From assembly GCA_016927755.1 (NCBI GenBank), contig JAFGLZ010000111.1, positions 62,001-126,000 of the forward strand: a DNA stretch of 64,000 nt, in the 5' to 3' direction. The notes beneath the pieces are model-generated. The model did no database searches, was not told where the DNA came from, and saw only the letters and a list, made by a program, of their open reading frames with translations. The DNA comes from Phycisphaerae bacterium. Its GTDB lineage: Bacteria; Planctomycetota; Phycisphaerae; UBA1845; JAFGLZ01. The position numbers and the translations under genes were made by a program. Below are positions 16,991 through 26,953 of this stretch, in pieces (positions within the stretch are counted from its first letter, which is position 1; every line of letters starts with the position of its first letter).

Positions 16991-17971
16991 ATGCTACGAC
17001 CGAGATCGTTTGGCAGCGCTACGCGTGATCTGTGGCTCAGAGCCAGGATGGGTGGCACGGATCATCGCTGTATAGAGCCTTGTTCTCGAATCGCCGCACG
17101 GGTCCGCGGAGAGTCGTTCCAGAGGACGTCAGTCTCTCGTGCTGATCCGTGGTCGACTTCATGGGAGCGCATCTACGGTGCGGACCCATGCCACCCGCGA
17201 CGGGGTCGTTGCGCGCTGGTCTTCGTGTCCTGCATGATGGCCTGGACCGTGCCGCTGCATGCGGACAGCGGCGTCGTGCGTCAGGACTTCTCGACGGATC
17301 CGAACTGGGAGGCGCGGAACAACCGGCCCGATCCCTCTAAGTGCGTGACCTGCACGCAGGACTTCGGCTACAGCAAGACCAACCACGCCGGCGGTCAGAC
17401 CGGCGAGATCGGCGGCCTCGTTTGGCGGATTGAGTCGACGCGCCCCCAGAACAGCTTCTACTATGCAGCGCCCGTCCGCGGTCTGTCACTCGATCGTGAG
17501 CTGGAGGCGTCCGGCAAGGTCTGCCTATGCGCCGCGGCCGCGGACAGCGCGATCTTCGTCGGCTGGTTCAACTCGCACACCTACATCGGCGCCCCGCCCA
17601 ACAACTTCCTGGGTATCCTGATCGAGGGCCCCAGTCGCATCGGCCACTATGTCCGCCCCGTCCGCGGAAGCTCCGACGACGTCAAGCAGGTCATGAGCCA
17701 GGGCCCCGTGATCTTCCCCGACGGCAACCCGCATACGTGGACGTTCCGCTACCAACCCGAGGCCGGCGACGGGCGCGGCCGGATCACCGTTGCCTTCGAC
17801 GGTGAGTCCGTCTCAATGGACGTGAGCGAGGCCGCAAGAAAGGGCAACGCCGCCTTTGATCGTTTCGGCTTCCTGAGCTGGAACCGCGGCGGACACTTCG
17901 TGGAGATCTACTTCGACGACCTCGTCTGGACCGCGGGCCCATCGAAGAACGGGCACGCGCGGCGGCAATAG
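16991..17971 (+). CDS. Secreted beta-sandwich (lectin/LamG-like) protein
   Basis: The longest frame is 326 residues. The real start is uncertain because the first 75 codons look non-coding; a hydrophobic stretch CALVFVSCMMAWTVPLHA just before DSGVVRQDFSTDPNWEARNN is a plausible signal peptide, so a start near 17200-17240 is likely. The mature 230 residues are strand-rich and resemble concanavalin-like secreted domains (VGWFNSHTYIGAPPNNFLGI, TWTFRYQPEAGDGRGRITVA, HFVEIYFDDLVWT). Four cysteines occur, two in KCVTCTQDF. It ends the acid-sugar cluster, 21 bases after the dehydratase, and may bind the polymer substrate (inference). Confidence 0.6.
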   Translation: MLRPRSFGSATRDLWLRARMGGTDHRCIEPCSRIAARVRGESFQRTSVSRADPWSTSWERIYGADPCHPRRGRCALVFVSCMMAWTVPLHADSGVVRQDFSTDPNWEARNNRPDPSKCVTCTQDFGYSKTNHAGGQTGEIGGLVWRIESTRPQNSFYYAAPVRGLSLDRELEASGKVCLCAAAADSAIFVGWFNSHTYIGAPPNNFLGILIEGPSRIGHYVRPVRGSSDDVKQVMSQGPVIFPDGNPHTWTFRYQPEAGDGRGRITVAFDGESVSMDVSEAARKGNAAFDRFGFLSWNRGGHFVEIYFDDLVWTAGPSKNGHARRQ

Positions 17972-18138
17972 CAGGTTGATGATTGCGATGAAATTCGCGG
18001 AGACGGCCTGAGGATTCCGGTAAGATGGCGTCGTCCGTTATCATCGCTGAAAGGCGGAACACTGTCCCTCGAGGTTGTCATGGACAAGGCGCTCTTGTAC
18101 GGCTTCTCGTTCGAATGCGAACCGGAGACCATGCCGCA

Positions 18139-19530
18139 ATGATTCCCGTCCAGACGTCCCATTGGCTGAATTGGGTGGGGCCTGCGGCGGCGGCTCTCGG
18201 GGCCGTCCTGGTCATGATGGGTATGTGGCCCCGGCGGCGGGGGACCACACCCTACTGCCGCGCGTGCGGCTACGACCTCACGAGCATAGACAGCGGGCGC
18301 TGTCCGGAATGTGGGATCCCCTTGACCGCCAAGATCGTCGTTAGAGGCGTACGGCGGCGGAAACGTGGCCTGATTGCGGTTGGCGGCGCCTTTTTCGTCC
18401 TCGCCCTGGCATCGGTCGGGTGGCGGTTCCGGGGCACAGACTGGTATCGATTCCGTCCCACCGCATGGGTGATAGGCGATTTGCGCTCCGGCGACTGGGA
18501 GATCGTTGGAAAGGCACTCAAGGAATTCCGCCAACGGATCGCCTCCGACAGTCTCTCGGCCTCTCAGGTGGCCAGATTGATGGACGTATGCCTGCGAGAG
18601 CAAGTGGCCGAGCCCCCTAGCCCGATCGTGGGACAATTGATGGACCTGGTGGAGCGATGCCGCCTCCGCGGTGTTCTCTCGGAGACCCAGCAAGCCCAAT
18701 ACCTCAGGCAGATGGTCGACCTTCGTCTGCTCGTCCGACCGAGGGTTGCACTCGGAGATCCCGTGCCCTACCGCGTTGAGTACGAGCCGCGCGTGTCCTA
18801 TCCCCTCGCCAGCTCGTTGACCTGCAGTCAAGTCCTGCTCGACGGCAAGCCGGCCGCAAGTCCCGGGTGGGCCTCTGTCGATCTCCTGCGAAGAAGCGAA
18901 CGGCATGCCGGTTTCTTCCCGTTCGGATCCGGTGACGAACAGCAACTGAAGGCCCTGCTGCCTGTGGCCACGCCGGGAGTTCATCAGCTTGCCCTCGTCA
19001 TGCGCGTCAGGATCGGAAGACCCTCCCCGCGCGCCGCGCCGACACACTGCCAGTGGTTCCACGAAGCCGACGTGGCCCTGACGGAGACGTTTGAGGTCGT
19101 CTCCGCGAATCCTCAAACGTGCATACGTCTGATCAAGGACGATGCGCTGCGAGCAAGTCTCCAGTCGTACTTGACGCCATGTGTTTTCAAGCATGGTGTG
19201 GGCAGCGACTGTGAAGTGAGGGGCTACATCGACGCGGATCCTCTCCCGGTGAACGTGGCCTTCGAGGTGTTCGTGCGCTCGGGCGGCAAGGAGCACTCCG
19301 TCGGTCACGTCGCCGTGAGCAGGGACGGTGGCGCCTCTTCGAAATCGCCGATTGCCGGACGCGTTGGGACGGCGTTGCCCTCACGCTGCGACATCATTCT
19401 TCGGAGTAGCGCCGAGGTCGCTCGCCAGTCCCTTGACCTGTTTGAGATCTGGCGAGGCGAGCTGGTTTACGAAAACGTACCTTTCGAGGATCCCTGGCGA
19501 ATCCCCGGCGTTTTGTACCAGCTTGAGTAG
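18139..19530 (+). CDS. Membrane protein with N-terminal planctomycete-type zinc ribbon
   Basis: 463 residues from the ATG at 18139 (GGAGA at 18124). TM1: WVGPAAAALGAVLVMMGMW; a zinc ribbon YCRACGYDLTSIDSGRCPEC with two CxxC pairs; TM2: GLIAVGGAFFVLALASVGW. The remaining 350 residues are predicted outside the membrane, first helical (residues about 110-190), then strand-rich. The ribbon followed by a TM helix is very common in Phycisphaerae membrane proteins. I do not recognise the soluble domain and assign no function. It converges with the amidohydrolase gene, the stops being about 35 bases apart. Confidence 0.75.
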   Translation: MIPVQTSHWLNWVGPAAAALGAVLVMMGMWPRRRGTTPYCRACGYDLTSIDSGRCPECGIPLTAKIVVRGVRRRKRGLIAVGGAFFVLALASVGWRFRGTDWYRFRPTAWVIGDLRSGDWEIVGKALKEFRQRIASDSLSASQVARLMDVCLREQVAEPPSPIVGQLMDLVERCRLRGVLSETQQAQYLRQMVDLRLLVRPRVALGDPVPYRVEYEPRVSYPLASSLTCSQVLLDGKPAASPGWASVDLLRRSERHAGFFPFGSGDEQQLKALLPVATPGVHQLALVMRVRIGRPSPRAAPTHCQWFHEADVALTETFEVVSANPQTCIRLIKDDALRASLQSYLTPCVFKHGVGSDCEVRGYIDADPLPVNVAFEVFVRSGGKEHSVGHVAVSRDGGASSKSPIAGRVGTALPSRCDIILRSSAEVARQSLDLFEIWRGELVYENVPFEDPWRIPGVLYQLE

Positions 19531-19564
19531 AGCGCGTGGCGGATCGCGGCGCAACCGGGATGCG

Positions 19565-20464
19565 CTATGTCTCGATTCCCAGCGTCAACAGACGGTCCGC
19601 ATTCCTCCACATGATTGCTTGATACGCCTCGTCCGAGATGTGACCTTCGTCTCGTATCCGCGTGAGCCACTGGATGTGCTGCATATCGTTGTGCACGGAG
19701 CAGAAGTCCAGGCCGAGTAGCAGTCGGTCCTGAAACTCCTCGATGAACCGGTAGGCGTGCTCCGGGTCGCGCATGAGGGCGTTCAGTCCGCTGCCCGCCG
19801 ATAGGTCGCCGTGCAGACCCGGGCACTCGCGGAGCAGCCGCTTGAGTGTTCCACCCGGCGCGACAGGGTCGGTCGCGTAGCCGTTCTTCGTCTCGGGCGT
19901 AACGTCGCCGCTGATCTCGCTCCAGAAGCCGGGGCTGTGCCCGAGGAAGACGAGTTTGGGGAACATCTTCATGACCTTCTCGAGTCGCGGCAGGCCGATC
20001 TCGTCGAGCACGCCGTAGCTGTTTACGTCCTCGGTGATCGTGTGGAACGTGATCGGCAGCCCTTGCTTCTCGGCCGACTCGAGCATGCACAGCATCGGGT
20101 GCGCGTCCCAGGGGATCCGCGCGGTCAACTCGCCGATGCCCCTACAGCCGAGCGCCTTGTACTGGCTCAGCAGGTGATCGAAGTCGTCGACGGTGATTTG
20201 ATCGGGGTGCCGCGCGATTCGGGGGTCGATATGGCAGAACGGGATAAACCGTCCTGGATACGCCTCGCAGATCCGAAGCACCTCGCCGACGCTCTGCGGC
20301 TCGGCGGGGCACTCGGCGCTGTTCAGCGGCAGGACGACGGCTCTATCGACTCCGAGCCGATCCATCACGGCGATCTGGTCGCGGGCCGACATGAACGTCG
20401 TCCCGTCGCGTCGGGGTCGGATTTTGGGGTCCGCGTACACGTGTGCATGGATGTCGATGATCAT
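19565..20464 (-). CDS. Amidohydrolase-family TIM-barrel metal-dependent hydrolase
   Basis: 299 residues. MIIDIHAHVY gives the N-terminal HxH metal ligands; FIPFCHIDPR, GLPITFHTITED, KLVFLGHSPGFWSEI and LLLGLDFCS supply the further histidines and the terminal aspartate expected for Amidohydro_2 enzymes (ACMSD/4-oxalomesaconate hydratase-like). No signal peptide, so cytoplasmic. The ribosome site is AGGAGACGCAGG before the ATG. The 515-base gap upstream separates it from the divergently transcribed sensor kinase. The substrate is unknown; planctomycetes carry many such copies next to carbohydrate and oxidoreductase genes. Confidence 0.85.
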   Translation of the reverse strand: MIIDIHAHVYADPKIRPRRDGTTFMSARDQIAVMDRLGVDRAVVLPLNSAECPAEPQSVGEVLRICEAYPGRFIPFCHIDPRIARHPDQITVDDFDHLLSQYKALGCRGIGELTARIPWDAHPMLCMLESAEKQGLPITFHTITEDVNSYGVLDEIGLPRLEKVMKMFPKLVFLGHSPGFWSEISGDVTPETKNGYATDPVAPGGTLKRLLRECPGLHGDLSAGSGLNALMRDPEHAYRFIEEFQDRLLLGLDFCSVHNDMQHIQWLTRIRDEGHISDEAYQAIMWRNADRLLTLGIET

Positions 20465-20979
20465 GTCTGGTCCTGCGTCTCCTGTTGAGTGAGCGATGGT
20501 CTTCGATCAGCCGACCGACAGGTCGAGCCGTGCCCCCATATTACCCATGCTTGGACCTGGCGACCAATCGGCATCTCTTCCCCAGGTGGTCGCAATGCGG
20601 TCAGGCCCAATCGCCTTTCCGTGCGGGGTCGCACGACGACGCTGGTGTGCCGAGTGGTCCTTGGACGCTCCGTTCGGAAGCATTGAATCCGGCTCGCCAA
20701 CCAGACGGCCGGGCCGCGGACGATCGGTTCCCTTGCCCTAGCATTCTATGTATACTCAAGTTACCGTTGCCAAGGGACACATCACCCGGGGCGCGCCACC
20801 GCGTGCCGCGATCGCCGGCGCGACGGCTCTATGGGTAGCGCCCCAAACCGCCGAGGGGCTGGCGAGCCGAACGGTTATGGGCGAGGCAGAGCTGCCATAC
20901 GATTCCATAAGACACTAAACACGCAATCTATCCGCCGACATGTTCGCAGCTCGCATCGAGGGCACAGGGAGATGCTGTG
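20465..20979. other. Intergenic region between divergent amidohydrolase and sensor-kinase genes
   Basis: 515 bases without a supportable gene. It must hold promoters for both flanking genes. The only AT-rich island is around 20741-20765, where TATACT (20751-20756) could be a -10 box for the + strand gene, but no good -35 lies 16-18 bases upstream. Several overlapping short frames run through it in all directions with no coding character. Confidence 0.5.
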
Positions 20980-23900
20980 ATGACACGGTCTGACGCCGCC
21001 GGAGCGCAACCGGAGCTGGAATTGGAGATCCTTCGCGCCCGTGTCGCGGAACTTGAAGAGAAGCTTGCCGAGAGCGGCCAGGCCGCCTCGCCCTGCGAAC
21101 AGCATGGAATGGGCGTCGCCGATCAGCAAGCGGCTGATGAGCTTAGGAGGGTTAACGAGAACCTGAGACGCGAAATCGCCGAGAGAGCGCGGGCCGAGAG
21201 GCGGATCGAGCACCTGAACCGTTTGAAGGAAGATCTGCTAACGCCAGTTGATTTGCGCGAGAAACTGCAGTTCATCACGGATGCGGTGGTTCGGGTCTTC
21301 GACGCGGACTTCGCTCGTCTCTGGATGATTCATCCGGGCGACCGATGCGATTCCGGCTGCATCCATCGCGCCGAGGGCGACGGGCCGCACGTCTGTCGCC
21401 GGCGAGATCGCTGTCTGCACCTCACGGCCAGCTCCGGCCGGTTCTCCCGAACGGATGAGGAGATCCATCGACGCGTGCCGTTCGGCTGCTACAAGATCGG
21501 GCAGATTGCATCGGGCGAAATCCCGCAGTTCCTGACCAACGACGCACGAAACGACCCGCGCGTCCACGACCATGAGTGGGCCGCTCGCCTCGGTCTGGTG
21601 TCGTTTGCCGGCAGCAGGATCATGTCGGCAAACGGGGCCCCCATGGGCGTGCTCGCCCTGTTCAGCGAGCGGCCGATCACCTCGATTGATCAAGCTTTGC
21701 TAGAGAATATCGCCAGCACCGCCGCTCAGGTAATCCAGGCCGCCAACGCCGAGGAGGCGCTCCGCAAGAATGAGAGCATGTTCCGGGAACTCGTGGAGTC
21801 GACACCCGTTCCCGTCTTGATCTGGCAGCAGGACCGAATCGTCTACAGCAATCCCGCGGCCGAGCGGGCGACGGGGTATGCCCTGGACGAGGTGGTCACC
21901 ATCCCGCTGTGGGACTTTGTCCACCCGAGCATGCGGGACCTGGTCATGGAGCGCGGCCTGGCCAGGCAGCAGGGCGAGGACGTGCCGCCACGGTACGAAC
22001 TGGCCATCGTCACGAAGGGGGGGCAGACGAAATGGGTTGACATGTCCGCCGTACCGATCGAGCACGATGGGCGTCCCGCCGTGCTGGCGACGTTCCTTGA
22101 CGTGACCGAGCGTAAGGAGGCCGAGGCCGAGCGAGTACGTTTGACGGCGATCCTCGAAGCGACAAGCGACTTGGTCTCCATGGCGACGCCGGATGGGCGT
22201 CTCGCGTACATGAACAAGGCCGGCAGGGAGCTGCTTGGCTGGTCGGACGATGAAGACATCACCACGAGAGCGATTCGCCATGCCCATCCGGATTGGGCCC
22301 TGAACTTGGTCAGGACGGAGGGAATCCCCACGGCGATCCGAGACGGCGTGTGGACCGGCGAAACGACGCTTCTCCGCCAAGACGGCACGGAGATCCTTGT
22401 CTCTCAGGTCATCATGTCGCATCGATCACGGGACGGTGAGCTCGAGTACCTATCGTCCATCATGCGCGACGTTACCGAGCGCAGGCGGGCGGAGGTGGCC
22501 TTGCGGGAGAGCGAGGAACGATATCGCGAGTTCATCGAGGGCACGCAGGACCTCGTCACCCAGGTCGATGAACAGGGCAGACTGACGTTCGTCAACCACA
22601 TGTCGACCGAGATCTACGGGCTGTCTCCACGGGCGTGCGTCGGGATGTCCGCCTTCAGCTTCGTCTATCCCGAGGACATGGACGACACCAGAGTGGCGTT
22701 CCGAAAGTGGATCGAAGACAAGGCCGAGCACGTCACCCACGAGAACCGTCAGGTCAGCAGGTCCGGCGAGGTCCGCAGTCTTCTGTGGACTGTCAACCTG
22801 CACTACGACGAACAGGACAAGATCACCAGCATCAACTCCATCGGACGCGACATTACCGAGCGAAAGCGGGCGGAGCAGGCCCTGCGCCGCAGCGAGCAGC
22901 ACTTCCGATCGCTCGTCGAGAACGCTTCCGATCTCATCGCGGTGCTCCGCGAGGATGGAACTCTGACTTACGCCAGCCCGCCATGGCAACGGTGTCTCGG
23001 CTACGAGTTCAGCGAGCTCTTCGGCAGGAACGTCTTCGAGCTCATTCATCCCGATGACAGACGTGAGATCCTCTCGGCCTTCCTTAGGGGGAACCGACTA
23101 CCGGGCCACGTCGAGACCAGGGAATGCCGCTTCAGGCACCGAAACGGATCGTGGCGGCATCTGGAAGCCACGGGCACCAACCTCCTCAACGACCCGGTGG
23201 TTCGCGGCGTCGTCATCAACGCCCGCGACGTCACGGCCCACAAGAAAGCCGAGGACGCCCTGCAGGAGAGCGAGGCCGTGCTACGCGCCACCTTGGAGTC
23301 CACACAGGACGGCATTCTCGTTGTGTCCCAATCGGGTCGTGTGTCCCACTACAACTCGGGCTTCCAGCGAATCTGGTCCATTCCCGACGAGATGATGGCG
23401 TCGCGGGACGACGGCACGCTCGTCGAGTTCGTCCTGACACAGCTCGCGGACCCCGAGCAGTTCGTGGCGCAGATCAAGGCACTCTATCAGAGCGCCAAGG
23501 CGTCCGAGGACATGCTTGTCTTCAAGGACGGACGCGCCATTGAGCGACGGTCCGCGCCGCTGATTCGCGACGGTCGCGAGGACGGACGTGTCTGGTACTT
23601 CCGAGACGTTACCGAGCGAAAGCGCGCCGAGGAACAGCGCCTTGCACACCTGAACTTCCTGGAGAGCCTCGAGCAGATCGACCGTGTTATCCGGCAAGGC
23701 ACCGACCTCGAGCAGACGCTTGGGGACATTGTCGAGGTCGCGCACTCGATCTTCGGCTGCGACCGCGCCTGGTTGCTGCACCCGTGCGATCCGGAGGCAC
23801 CCACCATGCGAGTCCCTATCGAGCGGACCAGCCCTCGGTACGAGGGAGCGTTCGCCGCCGGCCGCGATATCCCGGTGACGCGCGAGGCCGGCGAGAGCAT

Positions 23901-25677
23901 GCGCCGAGCGCTGGACGCAGAGGATCCGATCATTCAGGATCCCACCTCGGGAGACCCGCTCCCGGACGTTGTCCGGGTCTTCTCGGTTCAATCACAGATA
24001 TTCACGGCCGTCCATCCGAAGATCGGCAAGCCTTGGTTACTCGGCATGCATCAGTGTTCGCACCCCCGCGCATGGACGACCGAGGAGCAAGCCCTGTTCA
24101 GAGAGATCGGACGCCGGATCGCCGACGCGCTGAGCAGCTTCCTCTTCCTCCGCGAATTGCGGGAGAACGAGGAGCGTATGCAGCTCGCCCTCGACGCGGC
24201 GAACGAGGGGATGTGGGACTGGCGGGTCCAGAGCGGCGGGATCTACTTGAGTCCACGATGGCACACGATGCTCGGCTACGAGCCGGGAGAGTTGCCCGCC
24301 TGCTACGGCACCTGGACGCGTCTGCTCCACCCCGACGATCGTGAGCCTGTGGAACGCCGGATGCGCGACCATGTGGAACACAAGGACGAGGGCTTCGAGT
24401 TCGAGTTCCGCATGAGGACGAAGTCGGGCCACTGGCGATGGATCCTCTGCCGCGGGAAGGTCGTCGAGCGATCGCCCGACGGCCAGCCGGTTCGGCTCGT
24501 CGGTACGAACTCGGACGTCACCGACCGCAAGCAGGCCGAAGCGGAGCTCATGCGGGAGAAAGCCTTCTCGGATACCACCATTGACAGTCTGCCCGGGGTC
24601 TTCTACCTCTTCAACGAACAAGCCAGGTTCCTGCGATGGAACAGGAATCTCGAGGATGTGTTGGGCTATTCCACGGAAGAGTTATCGAGAATCCACGTGC
24701 TGGATCTGTTCACCGGGGACGACAGGGCACTCATCGAACAGAAGATTCAGGTCGCCCTGGTTAGCGGGCAGGCGATGGCCGAGGCCAACATCATCTCCAA
24801 GGACGGCCAGGCGACGCCCTATCTGTTCACCGGTCGGCGTCTGACCCTCGGCGAGGCGACCTGCATCCTCGGCATGGGGATCGACATTTCCGAAAGACGC
24901 CGGGCCGAAGAGCAGATTCGCAGGCTCAACACCGAGCTCGAGGGGCGCGTGGTCCGTCGTACGGCCGAACTGCAAGCCGCCAACACCGAGCTCGAGGCCT
25001 TCTGCTACTCGGTTTCGCACGACCTCCGAGCGCCCCTTCGTCGCATCGACGGCTTCAGCCAGGCCCTCCTGGACGACTATCCCGATCGGCTGGACGAGCA
25101 AGGACAAGACTACCTGAATCGAGTTCGCGCGTCCGCCCAGAGAATGGGGATGCTCATCGACGACCTGCTGCGCCTTTCGCGGATCACGCAGAGCGAGATG
25201 CGTCGCAAGGACACGGATCTCAGCCAAATGGCCCGCGAGATCGCCGACGGACTTCGCGACCGCGATCCCGACCGCGCGGTCGACGTCGTCATCGAGGACG
25301 GCATCCGCGCCGAGTGCGACGCCCAGCTCCTCCGCGCGGTGTTGGAGAACTTGTTCGAGAACGCCTGGAAGTTCACCGGCAAGCGGCCTCGCGCTCGGGT
25401 CGAGTTTGGATCGTTCACGCGTGATGAGGAAAGGGTGTATCTCGTTCGAGACAACGGCGCCGGCTTCGACATGGCCTACGCAGAGAGATTGTTCGGCGCG
25501 TTTCAACGGTTGCATTCGGAGAGCGAATACGAGGGGACGGGCATCGGACTGGCAACGGTCCGGCGTGTGATCCGTCGTCACGGCGGGCGCGTCTGGGCGG
25601 AGGGCGCCGTCGACCAGGGCGCAACCTTCTACTTCACGCTCCACCCAGGTCATCCTACCCAAGGAGTCGTTGCATGA
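20980..25677 (+). CDS. Multi-PAS/GAF sensor histidine kinase
   Basis: 1565 residues, cytoplasmic (no TM segment seen). Order: coiled coil (about 10-75), GAF1 (85-260) with unusual cysteines, PAS1 to PAS5 (about 265-880, each ending in DVTERK-type linkers such as [16 protein letters not shown]), GAF2 (about 890-1065), PAS6 and PAS7 (1070-1315), a coiled coil ([15 protein letters not shown]), then HisKA with [18 protein letters not shown], phospho-acceptor His1347, and an HATPase_c domain with [30 protein letters not shown] and [15 protein letters not shown] 20980 follows AGGGAG; GTG 20977 is an alternative. The type resembles bacteriophytochrome-class kinases paired with small Rcp1-like regulators; its stop overlaps the regulator's start. 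Signals sensed are unknown. Confidence 0.93.
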   Translation: MTRSDAAGAQPELELEILRARVAELEEKLAESGQAASPCEQHGMGVADQQAADELRRVNENLRREIAERARAERRIEHLNRLKEDLLTPVDLREKLQFITDAVVRVFDADFARLWMIHPGDRCDSGCIHRAEGDGPHVCRRRDRCLHLTASSGRFSRTDEEIHRRVPFGCYKIGQIASGEIPQFLTNDARNDPRVHDHEWAARLGLVSFAGSRIMSANGAPMGVLALFSERPITSIDQALLENIASTAAQVIQAANAEEALRKNESMFRELVESTPVPVLIWQQDRIVYSNPAAERATGYALDEVVTIPLWDFVHPSMRDLVMERGLARQQGEDVPPRYELAIVTKGGQTKWVDMSAVPIEHDGRPAVLATFLDVTERKEAEAERVRLTAILEATSDLVSMATPDGRLAYMNKAGRELLGWSDDEDITTRAIRHAHPDWALNLVRTEGIPTAIRDGVWTGETTLLRQDGTEILVSQVIMSHRSRDGELEYLSSIMRDVTERRRAEVALRESEERYREFIEGTQDLVTQVDEQGRLTFVNHMSTEIYGLSPRACVGMSAFSFVYPEDMDDTRVAFRKWIEDKAEHVTHENRQVSRSGEVRSLLWTVNLHYDEQDKITSINSIGRDITERKRAEQALRRSEQHFRSLVENASDLIAVLREDGTLTYASPPWQRCLGYEFSELFGRNVFELIHPDDRREILSAFLRGNRLPGHVETRECRFRHRNGSWRHLEATGTNLLNDPVVRGVVINARDVTAHKKAEDALQESEAVLRATLESTQDGILVVSQSGRVSHYNSGFQRIWSIPDEMMASRDDGTLVEFVLTQLADPEQFVAQIKALYQSAKASEDMLVFKDGRAIERRSAPLIRDGREDGRVWYFRDVTERKRAEEQRLAHLNFLESLEQIDRVIRQGTDLEQTLGDIVEVAHSIFGCDRAWLLHPCDPEAPTMRVPIERTSPRYEGAFAAGRDIPVTREAGESMRRALDAEDPIIQDPTSGDPLPDVVRVFSVQSQIFTAVHPKIGKPWLLGMHQCSHPRAWTTEEQALFREIGRRIADALSSFLFLRELRENEERMQLALDAANEGMWDWRVQSGGIYLSPRWHTMLGYEPGELPACYGTWTRLLHPDDREPVERRMRDHVEHKDEGFEFEFRMRTKSGHWRWILCRGKVVERSPDGQPVRLVGTNSDVTDRKQAEAELMREKAFSDTTIDSLPGVFYLFNEQARFLRWNRNLEDVLGYSTEELSRIHVLDLFTGDDRALIEQKIQVALVSGQAMAEANIISKDGQATPYLFTGRRLTLGEATCILGMGIDISERRRAEEQIRRLNTELEGRVVRRTAELQAANTELEAFCYSVSHDLRAPLRRIDGFSQALLDDYPDRLDEQGQDYLNRVRASAQRMGMLIDDLLRLSRITQSEMRRKDTDLSQMAREIADGLRDRDPDRAVDVVIEDGIRAECDAQLLRAVLENLFENAWKFTGKRPRARVEFGSFTRDEERVYLVRDNGAGFDMAYAERLFGAFQRLHSESEYEGTGIGLATVRRVIRRHGGRVWAEGAVDQGATFYFTLHPGHPTQGVVA

Positions 25678-26135
25678 CCGAGGCGGACAAGGTCATCCTG
25701 TTGGTCGAGGACAGCCCCGACGACGTCGAGTTGACCCGGCGGGCACTGCGCAAGAACAACATCACCAACCGTCTCGTCGTGGCCTCCGACGGGGCGGAAG
25801 CCATCGAGTATCTGTTCGATCCCACTCAGCGCGCCGCGCGTGGTCGCCGTTCGTGGCCGGTGCTCATCCTGCTGGATCTGAAGCTGCCCCGGGTCGACGG
25901 ACTGGAGGTCCTGCGGCGGCGGCAGGCCGATCCCAGGACCCAGATGATTCCCGTTGTCGTACTGACGTCGTCCCAGGAGGAGCAGGATCTGGTTCGCAGC
26001 TATCGCCTCGGGGCAAACAGCTACATCCGAAAGCCTGTGGACTTCCAGGAATTCAGCGAGACCGTCAGGCAGATGGGGCAGTACTGGCTCACTCTGAATC
26101 AACTGCCTCGAAAGACGGACGGCGCCGGCGCCTGA
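25674..26135 (+). CDS. Single-domain response regulator (Rcp1-like CheY)
   Basis: 153 residues, receiver domain only. [18 protein letters not shown] holds the acidic pocket; the phosphorylated residue is Asp68 in [32 protein letters not shown] and [15 protein letters not shown] supply the conserved Ser/Thr and Lys. The extended loop [17 protein letters not shown] before the aspartate strand is characteristic of Rcp1-type partners of large soluble kinases. ATGA overlap with the kinase gene shows they are co-translated. It has no output domain, so it must act through protein contacts or a phosphorelay. Confidence 0.94.
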   Translation: MTEADKVILLVEDSPDDVELTRRALRKNNITNRLVVASDGAEAIEYLFDPTQRAARGRRSWPVLILLDLKLPRVDGLEVLRRRQADPRTQMIPVVVLTSSQEEQDLVRSYRLGANSYIRKPVDFQEFSETVRQMGQYWLTLNQLPRKTDGAGA

Positions 26136-26279
26136 CACGACCGGCCGAGATCCCACATCGGCTCGATTTGTGCCACGTTTTCGCATCAAGACGCCACATT
26201 CGGCCGGCGTGGACCATCAAACCTCATGGAGGTTGGCGGGTGGCCAATGGGCGACCAAGACGAGCCGTGTGAGAACGCT

Positions 26280-26885
26280 ATGATCATCCCGCTCAAGCGC
26301 GCGTTGACCATCTTGCTCCTGGCCGGTCTGTCACAGGGCTGTTCCCGGCAGGGCACCGGGCAGGCCCCGCAATCTCGGAGGACACCGATGACATCGATTC
26401 ACGACTTCACCATGAAGGACATCGACGGCAATGACGTCAGCCTGTCGACGCACAAGGGCAAGGTCATGCTCATTGTCAACGTGGCCAGCAAGTGCGGCTT
26501 CACCCCGCAGTACGAGGGGCTCGAGCGCCTCTACGCGAGATACAAGGACCGTGGGCTCGTCGTGCTCGGCTTCCCCGCGAACAATTTCCTCTGGCAAGAG
26601 CCCGGGTCCGACGCCGAGATCAAGGCCTTCTGCTCGACCAAATACAACGTGACCTTTCCGATGTTCGCCAAGATTTCCGTCAAAGGCTCCGACCAGCATG
26701 AGCTCTACCGGTATCTGACGGACAAGCGGGCGAACCCGCGGGTGGATGGGAAGATCAGTTGGAACTTCAACAAGTTCCTCATCGATCGAAAGGGAAACGT
26801 CGTCGGGCAGTTTGGCTCGCGAACCAAGCCTGAGAGCCAGGAGCTTGTTCAGGCGATCGAAAAGGCCCTGGCCGAGACCGAATGA
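26280..26885 (+). CDS. Glutathione peroxidase-family thiol peroxidase, exported/lipoprotein form
   Basis: 201 residues from the ATG at 26280; a hydrophobic segment ALTILLLAGLSQGCSRQ looks like a lipoprotein signal with Cys as anchor, although the lipobox (LSQGC) is imperfect. The peroxidase domain starts SIHDFTMKDIDGNDVSLS. The catalytic tetrad is intact: Cys72 in NVASKCGFTPQYEGL, Gln in WQEPGSDAEI, and Trp-Asn in KISWNFNKFLID. Cysteine replaces selenocysteine, so it is probably thioredoxin dependent, reducing peroxides at the envelope. The frame is open upstream to 26226, but that part lacks a signal peptide. Confidence 0.92.
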   Translation: MIIPLKRALTILLLAGLSQGCSRQGTGQAPQSRRTPMTSIHDFTMKDIDGNDVSLSTHKGKVMLIVNVASKCGFTPQYEGLERLYARYKDRGLVVLGFPANNFLWQEPGSDAEIKAFCSTKYNVTFPMFAKISVKGSDQHELYRYLTDKRANPRVDGKISWNFNKFLIDRKGNVVGQFGSRTKPESQELVQAIEKALAETE

Positions 26886-26953
26886 GAGAACGCCTCGCCG
26901 TCTCGATCGCCTCGCCGAAATACTCGCCGTGCCCGTGATTCGCGGGTTCTCGC

